Assembly: GCF_018596315.1 (NCBI RefSeq)
Contig: NZ_JAHEAG010000005.1
Coordinates: 62,001 to 126,000 of the forward strand
DNA: 64,000 nucleotides
Reading direction: 5' to 3'
From: Bradyrhizobium sp. SRL28
Lineage (GTDB): Bacteria > Pseudomonadota > Alphaproteobacteria > Rhizobiales > Xanthobacteraceae
The notes under the pieces were generated by a model. The model did no database searches and was not told the origin of the DNA. It worked only from the letters and a program-made list of their open reading frames with translations. Position 1 is the first letter of the stretch. The number at the start of each line of letters is the position of its first letter. Position numbers and translations under genes: made by a program. This document shows, piece after piece, positions 57,045-64,000 of this stretch.

Positions 57045-58967
57045 TTAGCCAGCCGGGCCACGCGCATTGGAAATCCCCAGCGCCTTGATGCGTGAGGCCA
57101 GCGTGGTCGGCTTGATGTCGAGCATCTCGGCCGCGCCGCCGGGTCCGAACACCTTGCCGGAGCAGGCGTGCAGCGCGGCGAGAATGTTGGCGCGTTCGTG
57201 GTCGCGCATTTCCGCTGATGTCATGACCGCGGGATGGCTATCTGCTTTCACGCGCTGCGCGCCGGGGGAGGGCTGCACCCCTGGTACATCGGGCAGGTCG
57301 ATGCGCAGCCGGCCGTTCTGCGCAAGGATCGCCGCGCGCTCGATCACGTTCTGAAGTTCGCGGACGTTGCCAGGCCAGTCGTAGCGCGAAAGCTTGCGCG
57401 CGTCGCCTTCCGACAATCGCAGATCGGATTTCAGCGCCTTGCTCTCGCGGGTCAAAAAATGCTGCGCCAGCAGCGGAATGTCCTCGCGCCGCTCGCGCAG
57501 CGGCACCGATTCCACCGGAAACACGTTGAGGCGGAAATAGAGGTCCTCGCGGAACCGGCCGCGCTGCACTTCCTGCTTGAGGTCGCGGTTGGTGGCGGCG
57601 ATCAGGCGAACGTCGACGGCGCGGGTGCGCTCTTCGCCGACGCGCTCGAAATTGCCCTCCTGCAGCACGCGCAACAGCTTGCCTTGCAGTTCGAGCGGAA
57701 TTTCGCCGACCTCGTCGAGGAACAGCGTGCCGCCGTCGGCGAGTTCGAACCGGCCGATGCGGTCGCGCATCGCGCCGGTGAAGGCGCCTCTGACATGGCC
57801 GAAGAACTCGCTCTCGAACAGTTCGCGCGGGATCGCCGCGCAGTTGACGCGGATCAGTGGCCGGTCGCGGCGGCTGCTCGCCTCGTGGATAGCGCGCGCG
57901 ATCAGTTCCTTGCCGGTGCCGGATTCGCCCGTGATCATGACGGCCGCCGACGTCGGCGCCACCAGCTTGACCTGACGCAGCGTTTTCTGGATCGCCTCGC
58001 TCTGGCCGATGATGCCGCGTGGATTGGTCTCGATGCGGATTTCTTCCTGCAGGTAGGCGTTTTCCAGCTCCAACCGCTCGCGCAGGCGGTCGACCTCGGC
58101 AAGCGCCGCATGCAGCTTTTCGTCGGCCTCGCGGCGCTGGCTGACGTCGCGGAATACGATGACCGCGCCGACCACCACGCCGCGATCGCGGATCGGCGTC
58201 GAGGTATATTCGACCCAGACCGGCGTGCTATCTTTGCGCCAGAACACCTCGCCCTCGACCTGGTGCACGGCGCCGTCGCGAAACGCTGCGTAGATCGGGC
58301 AGTCATGATCGGGATAGTGCCGTCCGTCATGATGGGTGTGATGAACGATCGGGTGGATTTCCTTGCCGACCAGTTCCTCGGCGGACCAGCCCAGCATCCG
58401 CTCGGCTGCGGGATTGACGAATGTCGTTTTGCCGTCGGCGTTGACGCCGTAAATGCCTTCGCCGGCGGCGCGCAGGATGAGCTGGTTCTCGCGTTCGATA
58501 TCCTGGAACACCCGCTCGACCCGTTGCCAGGTAGCGATCCCGCCGCGCATATGGTCTTCGGCCGCCGCATCGACATAGCGGCGGCGGCGCGCATCGAGAT
58601 CGCTCATGGTGAGGAGCACCAGCGAGCGGCCGTCACCCGGCACGAGCGAGCCGGCATATTCGAGCCTGAGCGTTTGCCCCGTGGCGTGACGCGGCGTCAG
58701 CGCATTGGTCCAGAACGCGCCCTTGTCGAGGACGGCCTGTGTGAACACGATCAGCGCGGGGAGTTGGCCGGCATGCAGCGCACTGACCCTGGTCTGCCGC
58801 AGCAGCGCGCGGTCGTAGCCGAGCAGGGTGCAGGCGGCGGGATTGGCGTCGAGGATCAGGTCGGCGTGGGGATCGAGCAGCAGCGTCGGCTCGATTGAGG
58901 ACTCGAACGCGGCGGCGCGCAGTTCGACGTCCTGCGGCGGCGCCGTTGAACCGAGGGCAAGATCCAT
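57045..58967 (-). CDS. PAS-type sigma-54-dependent transcriptional activator
   Basis: The 640-residue enhancer-binding protein has two PAS domains (about 18-125 and 162-280), a coiled linker (280-312), an AAA+ domain (315-550) and a Fis-type helix-turn-helix (about 598-635). Walker A is GESGTGKE (347-354), the sigma-54 contact loop GAFTGA (394-399), and Walker [11 protein letters not shown] (414-423). The second PAS contains a His/Asp/Cys-rich [15 protein letters not shown] that might bind a metal or cofactor. It lies divergent from the cyanate operon, whose promoter is of the sigma-54 type. Confidence 0.93.
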   Translation of the reverse strand: MDLALGSTAPPQDVELRAAAFESSIEPTLLLDPHADLILDANPAACTLLGYDRALLRQTRVSALHAGQLPALIVFTQAVLDKGAFWTNALTPRHATGQTLRLEYAGSLVPGDGRSLVLLTMSDLDARRRRYVDAAAEDHMRGGIATWQRVERVFQDIERENQLILRAAGEGIYGVNADGKTTFVNPAAERMLGWSAEELVGKEIHPIVHHTHHDGRHYPDHDCPIYAAFRDGAVHQVEGEVFWRKDSTPVWVEYTSTPIRDRGVVVGAVIVFRDVSQRREADEKLHAALAEVDRLRERLELENAYLQEEIRIETNPRGIIGQSEAIQKTLRQVKLVAPTSAAVMITGESGTGKELIARAIHEASSRRDRPLIRVNCAAIPRELFESEFFGHVRGAFTGAMRDRIGRFELADGGTLFLDEVGEIPLELQGKLLRVLQEGNFERVGEERTRAVDVRLIAATNRDLKQEVQRGRFREDLYFRLNVFPVESVPLRERREDIPLLAQHFLTRESKALKSDLRLSEGDARKLSRYDWPGNVRELQNVIERAAILAQNGRLRIDLPDVPGVQPSPGAQRVKADSHPAVMTSAEMRDHERANILAALHACSGKVFGPGGAAEMLDIKPTTLASRIKALGISNARGPAG

Positions 58968-58979
58968 CTGGCCAACACT

Positions 58980-59029
58980 CCGAAAACTCGTAATCGAACT
59001 ACGAATTTTCGTGTATCACGAATTTTCGT
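58980..59029. promoter_or_regulatory. Tandem ACGAATTTTCGT enhancer-like sites
   Basis: ACGAATTTTCGT occurs exactly at 59001-59012 and 59018-59029 (ACGAA..TTCGT is palindromic). 58980-58991 (CCGAAAACTCGT) matches its reverse complement with two mismatches. They sit 58-107 bases upstream of the -24 element of the cyanate operon and just before the activator's own start, fitting enhancer sites with autoregulation. Confidence 0.7.
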
Positions 59030-59086
59030 AACCGCCAATCCGTGCGAAATCCCCGCGATATCAGCGCCATCGCCCAAACACGGGGC

Positions 59087-59102
59087 TGGCATGTGCCTTG
59101 CT
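59087..59102 (+). promoter_or_regulatory. Sigma-54 (-24/-12) promoter of the cyanate operon
   Basis: TGGCATGTGCCTTGCT fits TGGCACG-N4-TTGCW with one mismatch, and GG and GC are ten bases apart. It ends 34 bases before the start codon of the binding-protein gene, leaving a leader of about 25 bases that includes the AGGAGGG ribosome site. Confidence 0.8.
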
Positions 59103-59136
59103 TAATTAGGGTGCAACGTCGCGCGCAGGAGGGCTG

Positions 59137-60519
59137 ATGTCTACCTTCGACAACCCATTCGATCCGAACCGCCGTCTTCATGCCGGTGGCTGCTCTTGTG
59201 GCCAGCATCTCAGCGAAGCCGAGCATCAGGCCGCCCAGCTGCAGATCCAGTCCGCCGTCGAGAGCGAGCAAAAACGCTACGAAGGCGTGGTCGCCTCCGC
59301 CGTGATGCGCGCGATGTTTCCAAGGGATGTTGCGCGGCGCGCGTTTCTGAAATCGGTGGGCGCGGCGACGGCCGTGGCGGCCGTGTCGCAATTCTTTCCG
59401 CTGAAGACCGCGACCGAAGTGTTCGCGCAGGGCGGGCCGCTCGAGAAGAAGGACCTCAAGGTCGGCTTCATCCCGATCACCTGCGCCACGCCGATCATCA
59501 TGGCGGCGCCGATGGGGTTCTATTCCAAGAACGGCCTGAACGTCGAAGTCATCAAGACCGCCGGCTGGGCGGTCATTCGCGACAAGACCATCAACAAGGA
59601 ATACGACGCGGCGCACATGCTGTCGCCAATGCCGCTCGCCATCACCATGGGCGCCGGCTCCAATCCGATTCCCTACACCATGCCGGCGGTCGAAAACATC
59701 AACGGCCAGGCGATCACGCTTTCGGTCAAGCACAAGGACAAGCGCGACCCGAAGAGCTGGAAGGGTTTCAAGTTCGCGGTGCCCTTCGACTATTCGATGC
59801 ACAATTACCTGCTGCGCTACTATCTCGCCGAGCATGGCATCGATCCTGATGTCGACGTGCAGATCCGTGCGGTGCCGCCGCCGGAAATGGTCGCCAACCT
59901 GCGCGCCGACAATATCGACGGCTTCCTCGGGCCCGATCCGATGAACCAGCGCGCAGTGTTCGACGGCGCCGGCTTCATCCACATCCTGACCAAGGATATC
60001 TGGGAAGGACATCCGTGCTGCGCCTTAGCGGCCTCGAAGGAATTCATCACGGCGATGCCGAACACCTATGGCGCGCTGCTGAAATCGATCATCGAGGCCA
60101 CCGCGTTCGCGCACAAGGCGGAGAACCGCAAGCAGATCGCCGAAGCGATCGCGCCCGCGAACTATCTCAACCAGCCGCAGATCGTGCTGGAGCAGATCTT
60201 GACCGGTACTTTCGCCGACGGCCTCGGCAATATCGTCACGCAGCCGAACCGCGTCGATTTCGATCCGTTCCCCTGGCAGTCCTTCGCGATCTGGATCATG
60301 ACCCAGATGAAGCGCTGGGGGCAGATCAAGGGCGATATCGACTATGCGGGCATTGCCTCGCAGGTCTATCTGGCCACCGACGCCGCCAAGCTGATGAAGG
60401 AAGCCGGGCTGACGCCGCCGACGACAACGACCAAGAGTTTTTCGGTGATGGGCAAGACCTTCGATCCGGCCAAGCCGGAGGAATATCTCGCAAGCTTCAA
60501 GATCAGGAAGGCGTCGTGA
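59137..60519 (+). CDS. ABC transporter substrate-binding protein, CmpA/NrtA type (cyanate)
   Basis: The 460-residue protein has an unusual N-terminal segment before its Tat signal: FDPNRRLHAGGCSCGQHLSE gives Cys19, Cys21 and His24, and RRAFLKSVGAATAVAAVSQF (67 onward) is the twin-arginine signal. The mature part matches nitrate/bicarbonate/cyanate binding proteins (PIIMAAPMGFYSKNGLNVEV; GFLGPDPMNQRAVFDGAGF). Cyanase as the last operon gene suggests cyanate as the ligand. AGGAGGG precedes the ATG. Confidence 0.87.
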   Translation: MSTFDNPFDPNRRLHAGGCSCGQHLSEAEHQAAQLQIQSAVESEQKRYEGVVASAVMRAMFPRDVARRAFLKSVGAATAVAAVSQFFPLKTATEVFAQGGPLEKKDLKVGFIPITCATPIIMAAPMGFYSKNGLNVEVIKTAGWAVIRDKTINKEYDAAHMLSPMPLAITMGAGSNPIPYTMPAVENINGQAITLSVKHKDKRDPKSWKGFKFAVPFDYSMHNYLLRYYLAEHGIDPDVDVQIRAVPPPEMVANLRADNIDGFLGPDPMNQRAVFDGAGFIHILTKDIWEGHPCCALAASKEFITAMPNTYGALLKSIIEATAFAHKAENRKQIAEAIAPANYLNQPQIVLEQILTGTFADGLGNIVTQPNRVDFDPFPWQSFAIWIMTQMKRWGQIKGDIDYAGIASQVYLATDAAKLMKEAGLTPPTTTTKSFSVMGKTFDPAKPEEYLASFKIRKAS

Positions 60520-60546
60520 GGATTGGAGCGCAATTGAATTTGCTGC

Positions 60547-60666
60547 TGTCGTCCCGGCGAACGCCGGGACCCATACGCCGTGGCGTCTCCTTTAGGCACG
60601 ATGTCAGAGGCCTTTCTTCACTACTAACGCCGCGATGTATGGGTCCCCGCGTTCGCGGGGACGACA
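60547..60666. repeat. intergenic inverted repeat within the ABC operon
   Basis: The left hairpin (TGTCGTCCCGGCGAACGCCG) and right hairpin (GGTCCCCGCGTTCGCGGGGA) also pair with each other through GTCGTCCC / GGGGACGAC. It fills the gap between the binding-protein and permease genes and is transcribed with them. I recognise it as a frequent Bradyrhizobium intergenic repeat. Confidence 0.85.
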
Positions 60667-60694
60667 TCTTGAGAGACTTTAGAGACTTTCCCCA

Positions 60695-61534
60695 ATGACA
60701 TCATCCCTCCGTTTCCGCGCAGCCGTCGTCTCGATCGCGCTGTTCGCGGCGTTTCTCGGCATCTGGCATCTCGCCACGCGTCCGACGGCTGCCGCCCACA
60801 ACATGTCGCCGGAATACGCAAAATTGATGGGGTTGACGGCGACGCAGGGCAAATCGGCCATGCCGGGACCGCTCGATGTCGGCGCCAAATTGTGGGAGCA
60901 CCTCAGGCAGCCATTCTACGACAACGGGCCGAACGACAAGGGGCTCGGTATCCAACTGGGCTATTCCATCGCCCGCGTCGGCCTTGGCTATTTTCTCGCC
61001 GTCATTGTCGCCATTCCGCTCGGTTTCCTGATCGGCATGTCGCCGTTGATCAGCAAGGCGCTCGATCCGTTCATCCAGGTGCTGAAGCCGATCTCGCCGC
61101 TCGCCTGGATGCCGCTCGCGCTCTATACCATCAAGGATTCCAGTATCTCGGCGATCTTCGTGATCTTCATCTGCTCGGTCTGGCCGATGCTGCTCAACAC
61201 TGCGTTCGGCGTCGCCGCGGTGCGCAAGGAATGGATCAACGTCGCGCGCACGCTGGAGGTCGGCACCGTCAGGCGCGCCTTCACGGTGATCCTGCCGGCG
61301 GCCGCGCCGACGATCCTCACGGGCATGCGGATTTCGATCGGCATCGCGTGGCTCGTGATCGTCGCGGCCGAAATGCTCGTTGGCGGCACCGGCATCGGCT
61401 ATTTCGTCTGGAACGAGTGGAACAACCTCTCGATCACCAACGTCATCATCGCGATCCTCCTGATCGGCATCGTCGGCATGCTGCTCGACCAGATTCTTGC
61501 GCGGTTCACGCGCATGGTCACGTTTCCGGAATAG
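60695..61534 (+). CDS. ABC transporter permease, NtrB/CynB-like
   Basis: The 279-residue inner-membrane protein has an N-terminal helix (about 9-28), a periplasmic loop and five further helices. The cytoplasmic EAA loop reads [24 protein letters not shown] (about 182-205), the contact point with the ATPase. [20 protein letters not shown] is the usual late motif of NtrB/SsuC/TauC-type permeases. The ATPase gene starts 5 bases after its stop. Substrate cyanate by context. Confidence 0.92.
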   Translation: MTSSLRFRAAVVSIALFAAFLGIWHLATRPTAAAHNMSPEYAKLMGLTATQGKSAMPGPLDVGAKLWEHLRQPFYDNGPNDKGLGIQLGYSIARVGLGYFLAVIVAIPLGFLIGMSPLISKALDPFIQVLKPISPLAWMPLALYTIKDSSISAIFVIFICSVWPMLLNTAFGVAAVRKEWINVARTLEVGTVRRAFTVILPAAAPTILTGMRISIGIAWLVIVAAEMLVGGTGIGYFVWNEWNNLSITNVIIAILLIGIVGMLLDQILARFTRMVTFPE

Positions 61535-61539
61535 CTGTG

Positions 61540-62451
61540 ATGACCGACAAATTCATTTCCATCGAAGCGATTGCGCGGCGCTATCCCGGCGCGGACGGCA
61601 AAGAGACCACGGTGTTCGAGAATCTGTGGCTGTCGATGGGCCGCGGCGAGTTCGGCTGCGTGATCGGCCATTCCGGCTGCGGCAAGACGACGGTGCTGAA
61701 CATTCTGGCCGGCCTCGACGAGCCGAGTGAGGGCGCCGTCATCGTCGACGGACAGGCGATTGAAGGCACCAGCCTCGACCGTGCCGTGATCTTCCAGAGC
61801 CACGCGCTGCTGCCGTGGCGCACCGTGCTCGGCAACGTCGCCTATGCCGTGACCTCGAAATGGCGCAACTGGGACCGCGCCAAGGTGAAGGCGCATGCGC
61901 AGACCTTCATTGACCTGGTCGGGCTGACCGGCTCCGAACACAAGCGCCCGTCGGAACTGTCCGGCGGCATGAAGCAGCGCGTCGGCATCGCGCGCGCGCT
62001 CTCGATCACGCCAAAAATCATGCTGATGGACGAGCCGTTCTCGGCGCTGGACGCGCTGACGCGCGGCACGTTGCAGGACGAGGTGCGCCGCATTTGTCTC
62101 GAGACCGGGCAGACCGCCTTCATGATCACCCATGACGTCGATGAAGCAATCTATCTCGCCGACAAGATTTTCCTGATGACCAACGGTCCGGGCGCCGTGC
62201 TGGCCGAGATCGTGGAAAATCCGTTGCCGAAGGACCGTGGCCGCATCGACCTGCACCGCCATCCCTATTACTACGCGCTGCGCAATCACATCGTCGATTT
62301 CCTGGTCAGTCGCAGCAAGACATTTGCGTCTGATGTGACCAATCACGATCCCCGCAACGTGCCGGTCGTGCGGCCGGGCTTGAGCGAACCCACCATCGTT
62401 TCGGCGCCGAACCTGGTCGAAACCGGTTCAGCGCAGACGGTTGCGCGCTAG
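61540..62451 (+). CDS. ABC transporter ATP-binding protein, NtrD/CynD-like
   Basis: The 303-residue ATPase has Walker [10 protein letters not shown], signature [15 protein letters not shown], Walker [13 protein letters not shown] and the switch His in MITHDVDEA. The C-terminal 50 residues after about 255 ([20 protein letters not shown]) extend past the usual NrtD-type domain. The start at 61540 is fixed by homology; it has a weak ribosome site and is probably translated by coupling to the permease gene 5 bases upstream. Confidence 0.93.
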   Translation: MTDKFISIEAIARRYPGADGKETTVFENLWLSMGRGEFGCVIGHSGCGKTTVLNILAGLDEPSEGAVIVDGQAIEGTSLDRAVIFQSHALLPWRTVLGNVAYAVTSKWRNWDRAKVKAHAQTFIDLVGLTGSEHKRPSELSGGMKQRVGIARALSITPKIMLMDEPFSALDALTRGTLQDEVRRICLETGQTAFMITHDVDEAIYLADKIFLMTNGPGAVLAEIVENPLPKDRGRIDLHRHPYYYALRNHIVDFLVSRSKTFASDVTNHDPRNVPVVRPGLSEPTIVSAPNLVETGSAQTVAR

Positions 62452-62472
62452 ATTTCAAAGGAGAGACCATCC

Positions 62473-62961
62473 ATGAAACGCGAAGACCTCACCGAAAAGC
62501 TGCTCGACATCAAGCGCGAGAAGGGCTGGAGCTGGAAACATATCTGCGAAAAGATCGGCGGTTATTCGGAAGTGCTGATCGTCGGGGCCATCATGGGCCA
62601 GATGAAATTGACAAAACCGCAGGCCGCCAATGCCGGCGAGCTGTTCGAGCTTTCGAAATCCGAAATCGCCATGCTGAACGAGGTGCCGATGCGCGGCACT
62701 GGCACGCCGATGCCGCCGACTGATCCCTTGATCTACCGCTTCTATGAAATGGTGATGGTCAACGGTCCCGCCTGGAAGGCGCTGATCGAGGAGGAATTCG
62801 GCGACGGCATCATGTCGGCGATCGACTTCGACATGGCATTGGAGCGGGTCGCCAATCCCAAGGGCGACCGGGTCAAGATCACGATGTCCGGAAAATTCCT
62901 GCCGTATAAGTATTACGGTGCCAGCGGCAACGTGCCGGAGTATGGCTTCAAGGAGGAGTGA
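62473..62961 (+). CDS. cynS: Cyanase (cyanate hydratase)
   Basis: The 162-residue enzyme has an N-terminal helical DNA-binding-like domain and the catalytic C-terminal domain. The three catalytic residues are present as Arg89 and Glu92 (LIYRFYEM) and Ser115 (GIMSAIDFD), matching Arg96, Glu99 and Ser122 of the E. coli enzyme. It converts cyanate plus bicarbonate to ammonia and CO2 in the cytoplasm, supplying nitrogen and removing a toxic ion. AAGGAGAG precedes the ATG. It is the last gene of the sigma-54-linked operon. Confidence 0.97.
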   Translation: MKREDLTEKLLDIKREKGWSWKHICEKIGGYSEVLIVGAIMGQMKLTKPQAANAGELFELSKSEIAMLNEVPMRGTGTPMPPTDPLIYRFYEMVMVNGPAWKALIEEEFGDGIMSAIDFDMALERVANPKGDRVKITMSGKFLPYKYYGASGNVPEYGFKEE

Positions 62962-62974
62962 CCAATCCCTCCGC

Positions 62975-63053
62975 CGTCATTGCGAGCGTAGCGAAGCAAT
63001 CCATTTCGCCGCGGAAAGAAAGAGTGGATTGCTTCGCTTCGCTCGCAATGACG
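62975..63053. repeat. intergenic inverted repeat, ATTGCGAGCGTAGCGAAGCA type
   Basis: CGTCATTGCGAGCGTAGCGA... and its complement ...CGCTTCGCTCGCAATGACG flank a 20-base loop. It follows cynS and is the second copy of the 19102 family; it may terminate both convergent genes. Confidence 0.9.
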
Positions 63054-63065
63054 GGGAGAGACCGG

Positions 63066-63878
63066 TTACTTGAACGCAGCCCTGATTTCCCCGATCGGCG
63101 CCATCTCGCGCACAAAGGTGAACGCACCGTGATCCTTCATCTCGCGGGCACTCTTTAGGAACGCGGCAAGCGCGTAGCGCTCCATCGCGCCGCCGACGCT
63201 GATGCGCTTGACGCCCGCGGCTGAGAGTTGATCAACCGTCAGCGTCGGATCGGCAAATCCCATCACCAGGTTGAACGGCTTGCCGATGGATGACACCACG
63301 GTGCGGATCGTGCCGATGTCATACAGGCCGGGGGAATACAAAACGTCCGCGCCAGCGGCCTCGAACGCCTGCAGCCGCTTGATGGTGTCGTCGAGATCTT
63401 TGCGGCCGTACAGGAAGTTCTCCGCCCGCGCCGTCAGCGTGAACGGGAAGGGCAGTTTGCGCGCGGCCTCGACCGCCGCCTGCACGCGCTCAACCGCGAG
63501 CGAGAAATCGTAGATCGGCTCACGCGGATTGCCGGTCGAATCCTCGATCGAGCCGCCGACGCAGCCGGCTTCGGCCGCGCGCGCGATCGCTTTCGCCGCG
63601 GTCTTTGGATCATCCGCGCCGCAATTCTCCAAATCGGCGTTGACGGGCAGGTCGGTGGCGTCAGCGATCACCCGGCAATTCTCGATGATGGCGTCGAGGC
63701 TGACGGTGGCGCTGCCGAGCGTGTTGGCAAGGCCGAGGCTCGTGGTCGCAAGCGCCTCGAACCCCATCGCGGCGAGCAGTTTTGCGGTGCCGGCGTCCCA
63801 GGGATTGGGAATGATGAAGGCACCGGGGCGCGCATGCAGCGCGCGGAAGGTTTCGGCTTTTTCCATCTGGGTTCGCAT
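63066..63878 (-). CDS. Isocitrate lyase / PEP mutase family protein
   Basis: The 270-residue protein has the ICL/PEPM barrel: IIPNPWDAGTAKLLAAMGFE, LPVNADLENCGADDPKTAAK (Asp/Glu metal site), GSIEDSTG and TARAENFLYGRKDLDDTIKR. The KKCGH loop of true isocitrate lyases is replaced by ENCGADDP, so it is a relative such as oxaloacetate decarboxylase or 2,3-dimethylmalate lyase type. GGAG lies 7 bases before the ATG at 63878. Confidence 0.88.
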   Translation of the reverse strand: MRTQMEKAETFRALHARPGAFIIPNPWDAGTAKLLAAMGFEALATTSLGLANTLGSATVSLDAIIENCRVIADATDLPVNADLENCGADDPKTAAKAIARAAEAGCVGGSIEDSTGNPREPIYDFSLAVERVQAAVEAARKLPFPFTLTARAENFLYGRKDLDDTIKRLQAFEAAGADVLYSPGLYDIGTIRTVVSSIGKPFNLVMGFADPTLTVDQLSAAGVKRISVGGAMERYALAAFLKSAREMKDHGAFTFVREMAPIGEIRAAFK

Positions 63879-63982
63879 CGGTAAGCTCCGCTTGGTTGGC
63901 CGGTTCTGGCTTGCGGCGAAACTAGCGGGCTATCTCCCATCAGCCAAATTTGTTATTTCTCTATGCATCATCAGCTTTTTGC

Positions 63983-64000
63983 ATGGATGAAACATGGACA
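63983..64000 (+). CDS. Possible start of a divergent gene
   Basis: An ATG at 63983 opens a frame (MDETWT) cut by the window end, divergent from the ICL/PEPM gene. A regulator would be plausible in this position, but nothing in the six visible codons proves it. Confidence 0.2.

Noticed and set aside
57234..58898. 554-residue plus-strand frame opposite the sigma-54 activator
   Set aside because: Antisense shadow; the minus strand encodes complete PAS, AAA+ and Fis domains.
60892..61539. Long N-terminal extension of the ATPase frame over the permease gene
   Set aside because: The extension is a shadow of the permease; the ATPase begins at 61540 where homology starts.

Overview
The window is high-GC chromosomal DNA from an alphaproteobacterium, most likely Bradyrhizobium or a close relative. 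The pointers are the core gene sequences (recA, alaS, icd, gcvTHP), a GAAC-N7-GAAC LexA box before recA, many small proteins of types I associate with Bradyrhizobium (DUF2934, DUF6894, HdeA-like, DUF2270), and several families of intergenic inverted repeats typical of that genus. No prophage, intact insertion sequence, CRISPR array, rRNA or tRNA gene was recognised.

Layout. 0-8.2 kb: two XRE/MmyB-type regulators in tandem (the first cut by the window edge), an acyl-CoA thioesterase, a DsbA/FrnE-like oxidoreductase, a NIPSNAP protein, a Tat-exported vanadium-haloperoxidase homologue with an altered active site, and a translationally coupled JmjC-cupin/FemAB-like GNAT pair. 8.3-18.4 kb: an envelope and signalling block with a CHASE2-PAS-GGDEF-EAL protein, a FecR protein with a (Gly-Asn)n tail, a divergent TpsB-type outer-membrane transporter, a lipoprotein, a secreted caspase-like protein and a PQQ dehydrogenase. 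18.4-25.5 kb: repeat-rich DNA with many small orphan genes, including one missed GTG-start gene and one frameshifted pseudogene. 26-36 kb: recA under a LexA box; the glycine cleavage operon gcvT-gcvH-gcvP behind a tandem glycine riboswitch; alaS. 36-45.6 kb: an orphan TAXI binding protein, a Sel1-like membrane protein, an RlpA-like protein, DUF2270, two small secreted proteins (one a perfect internal duplication), a LysR gene without a normal start codon next to SnoaL and F420-reductase-like genes, and two DUF3455 paralogues. 45.8-52.8 kb: icd, a membrane alpha/beta hydrolase, a TrmJ-DUF559 fusion, a DUF1326/DUF2182 pair and a TetR regulator. 52.9-63 kb: an OsmC / acyl-CoA-dehydrogenase-like / rhodanese operon, a PAS-type sigma-54 activator, and a divergent cyanate uptake and degradation operon (binding protein, permease, ATPase, cyanase). 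An isocitrate-lyase/PEP-mutase family gene closes the window.

How the parts work together. The most coherent unit is the 52.9-63 kb region. Both operons carry good -24/-12 sigma-54 promoters, and the activator gene is separated from the cyanate operon by two exact copies (and one diverged copy) of ACGAATTTTCGT, which look like enhancer sites. This suggests nitrogen- or substrate-controlled scavenging of cyanate, possibly tied to sulfane-sulfur chemistry through the rhodanese and OsmC proteins. Other notable signals are a relic of the icd 3' end marking a tandem duplication that produced the two DUF3455 genes, a tRNA methyltransferase whose last residues are encoded by an intergenic repeat, and hairpin repeats placed inside two operons (gcvH-gcvP and the cyanate ABC operon).
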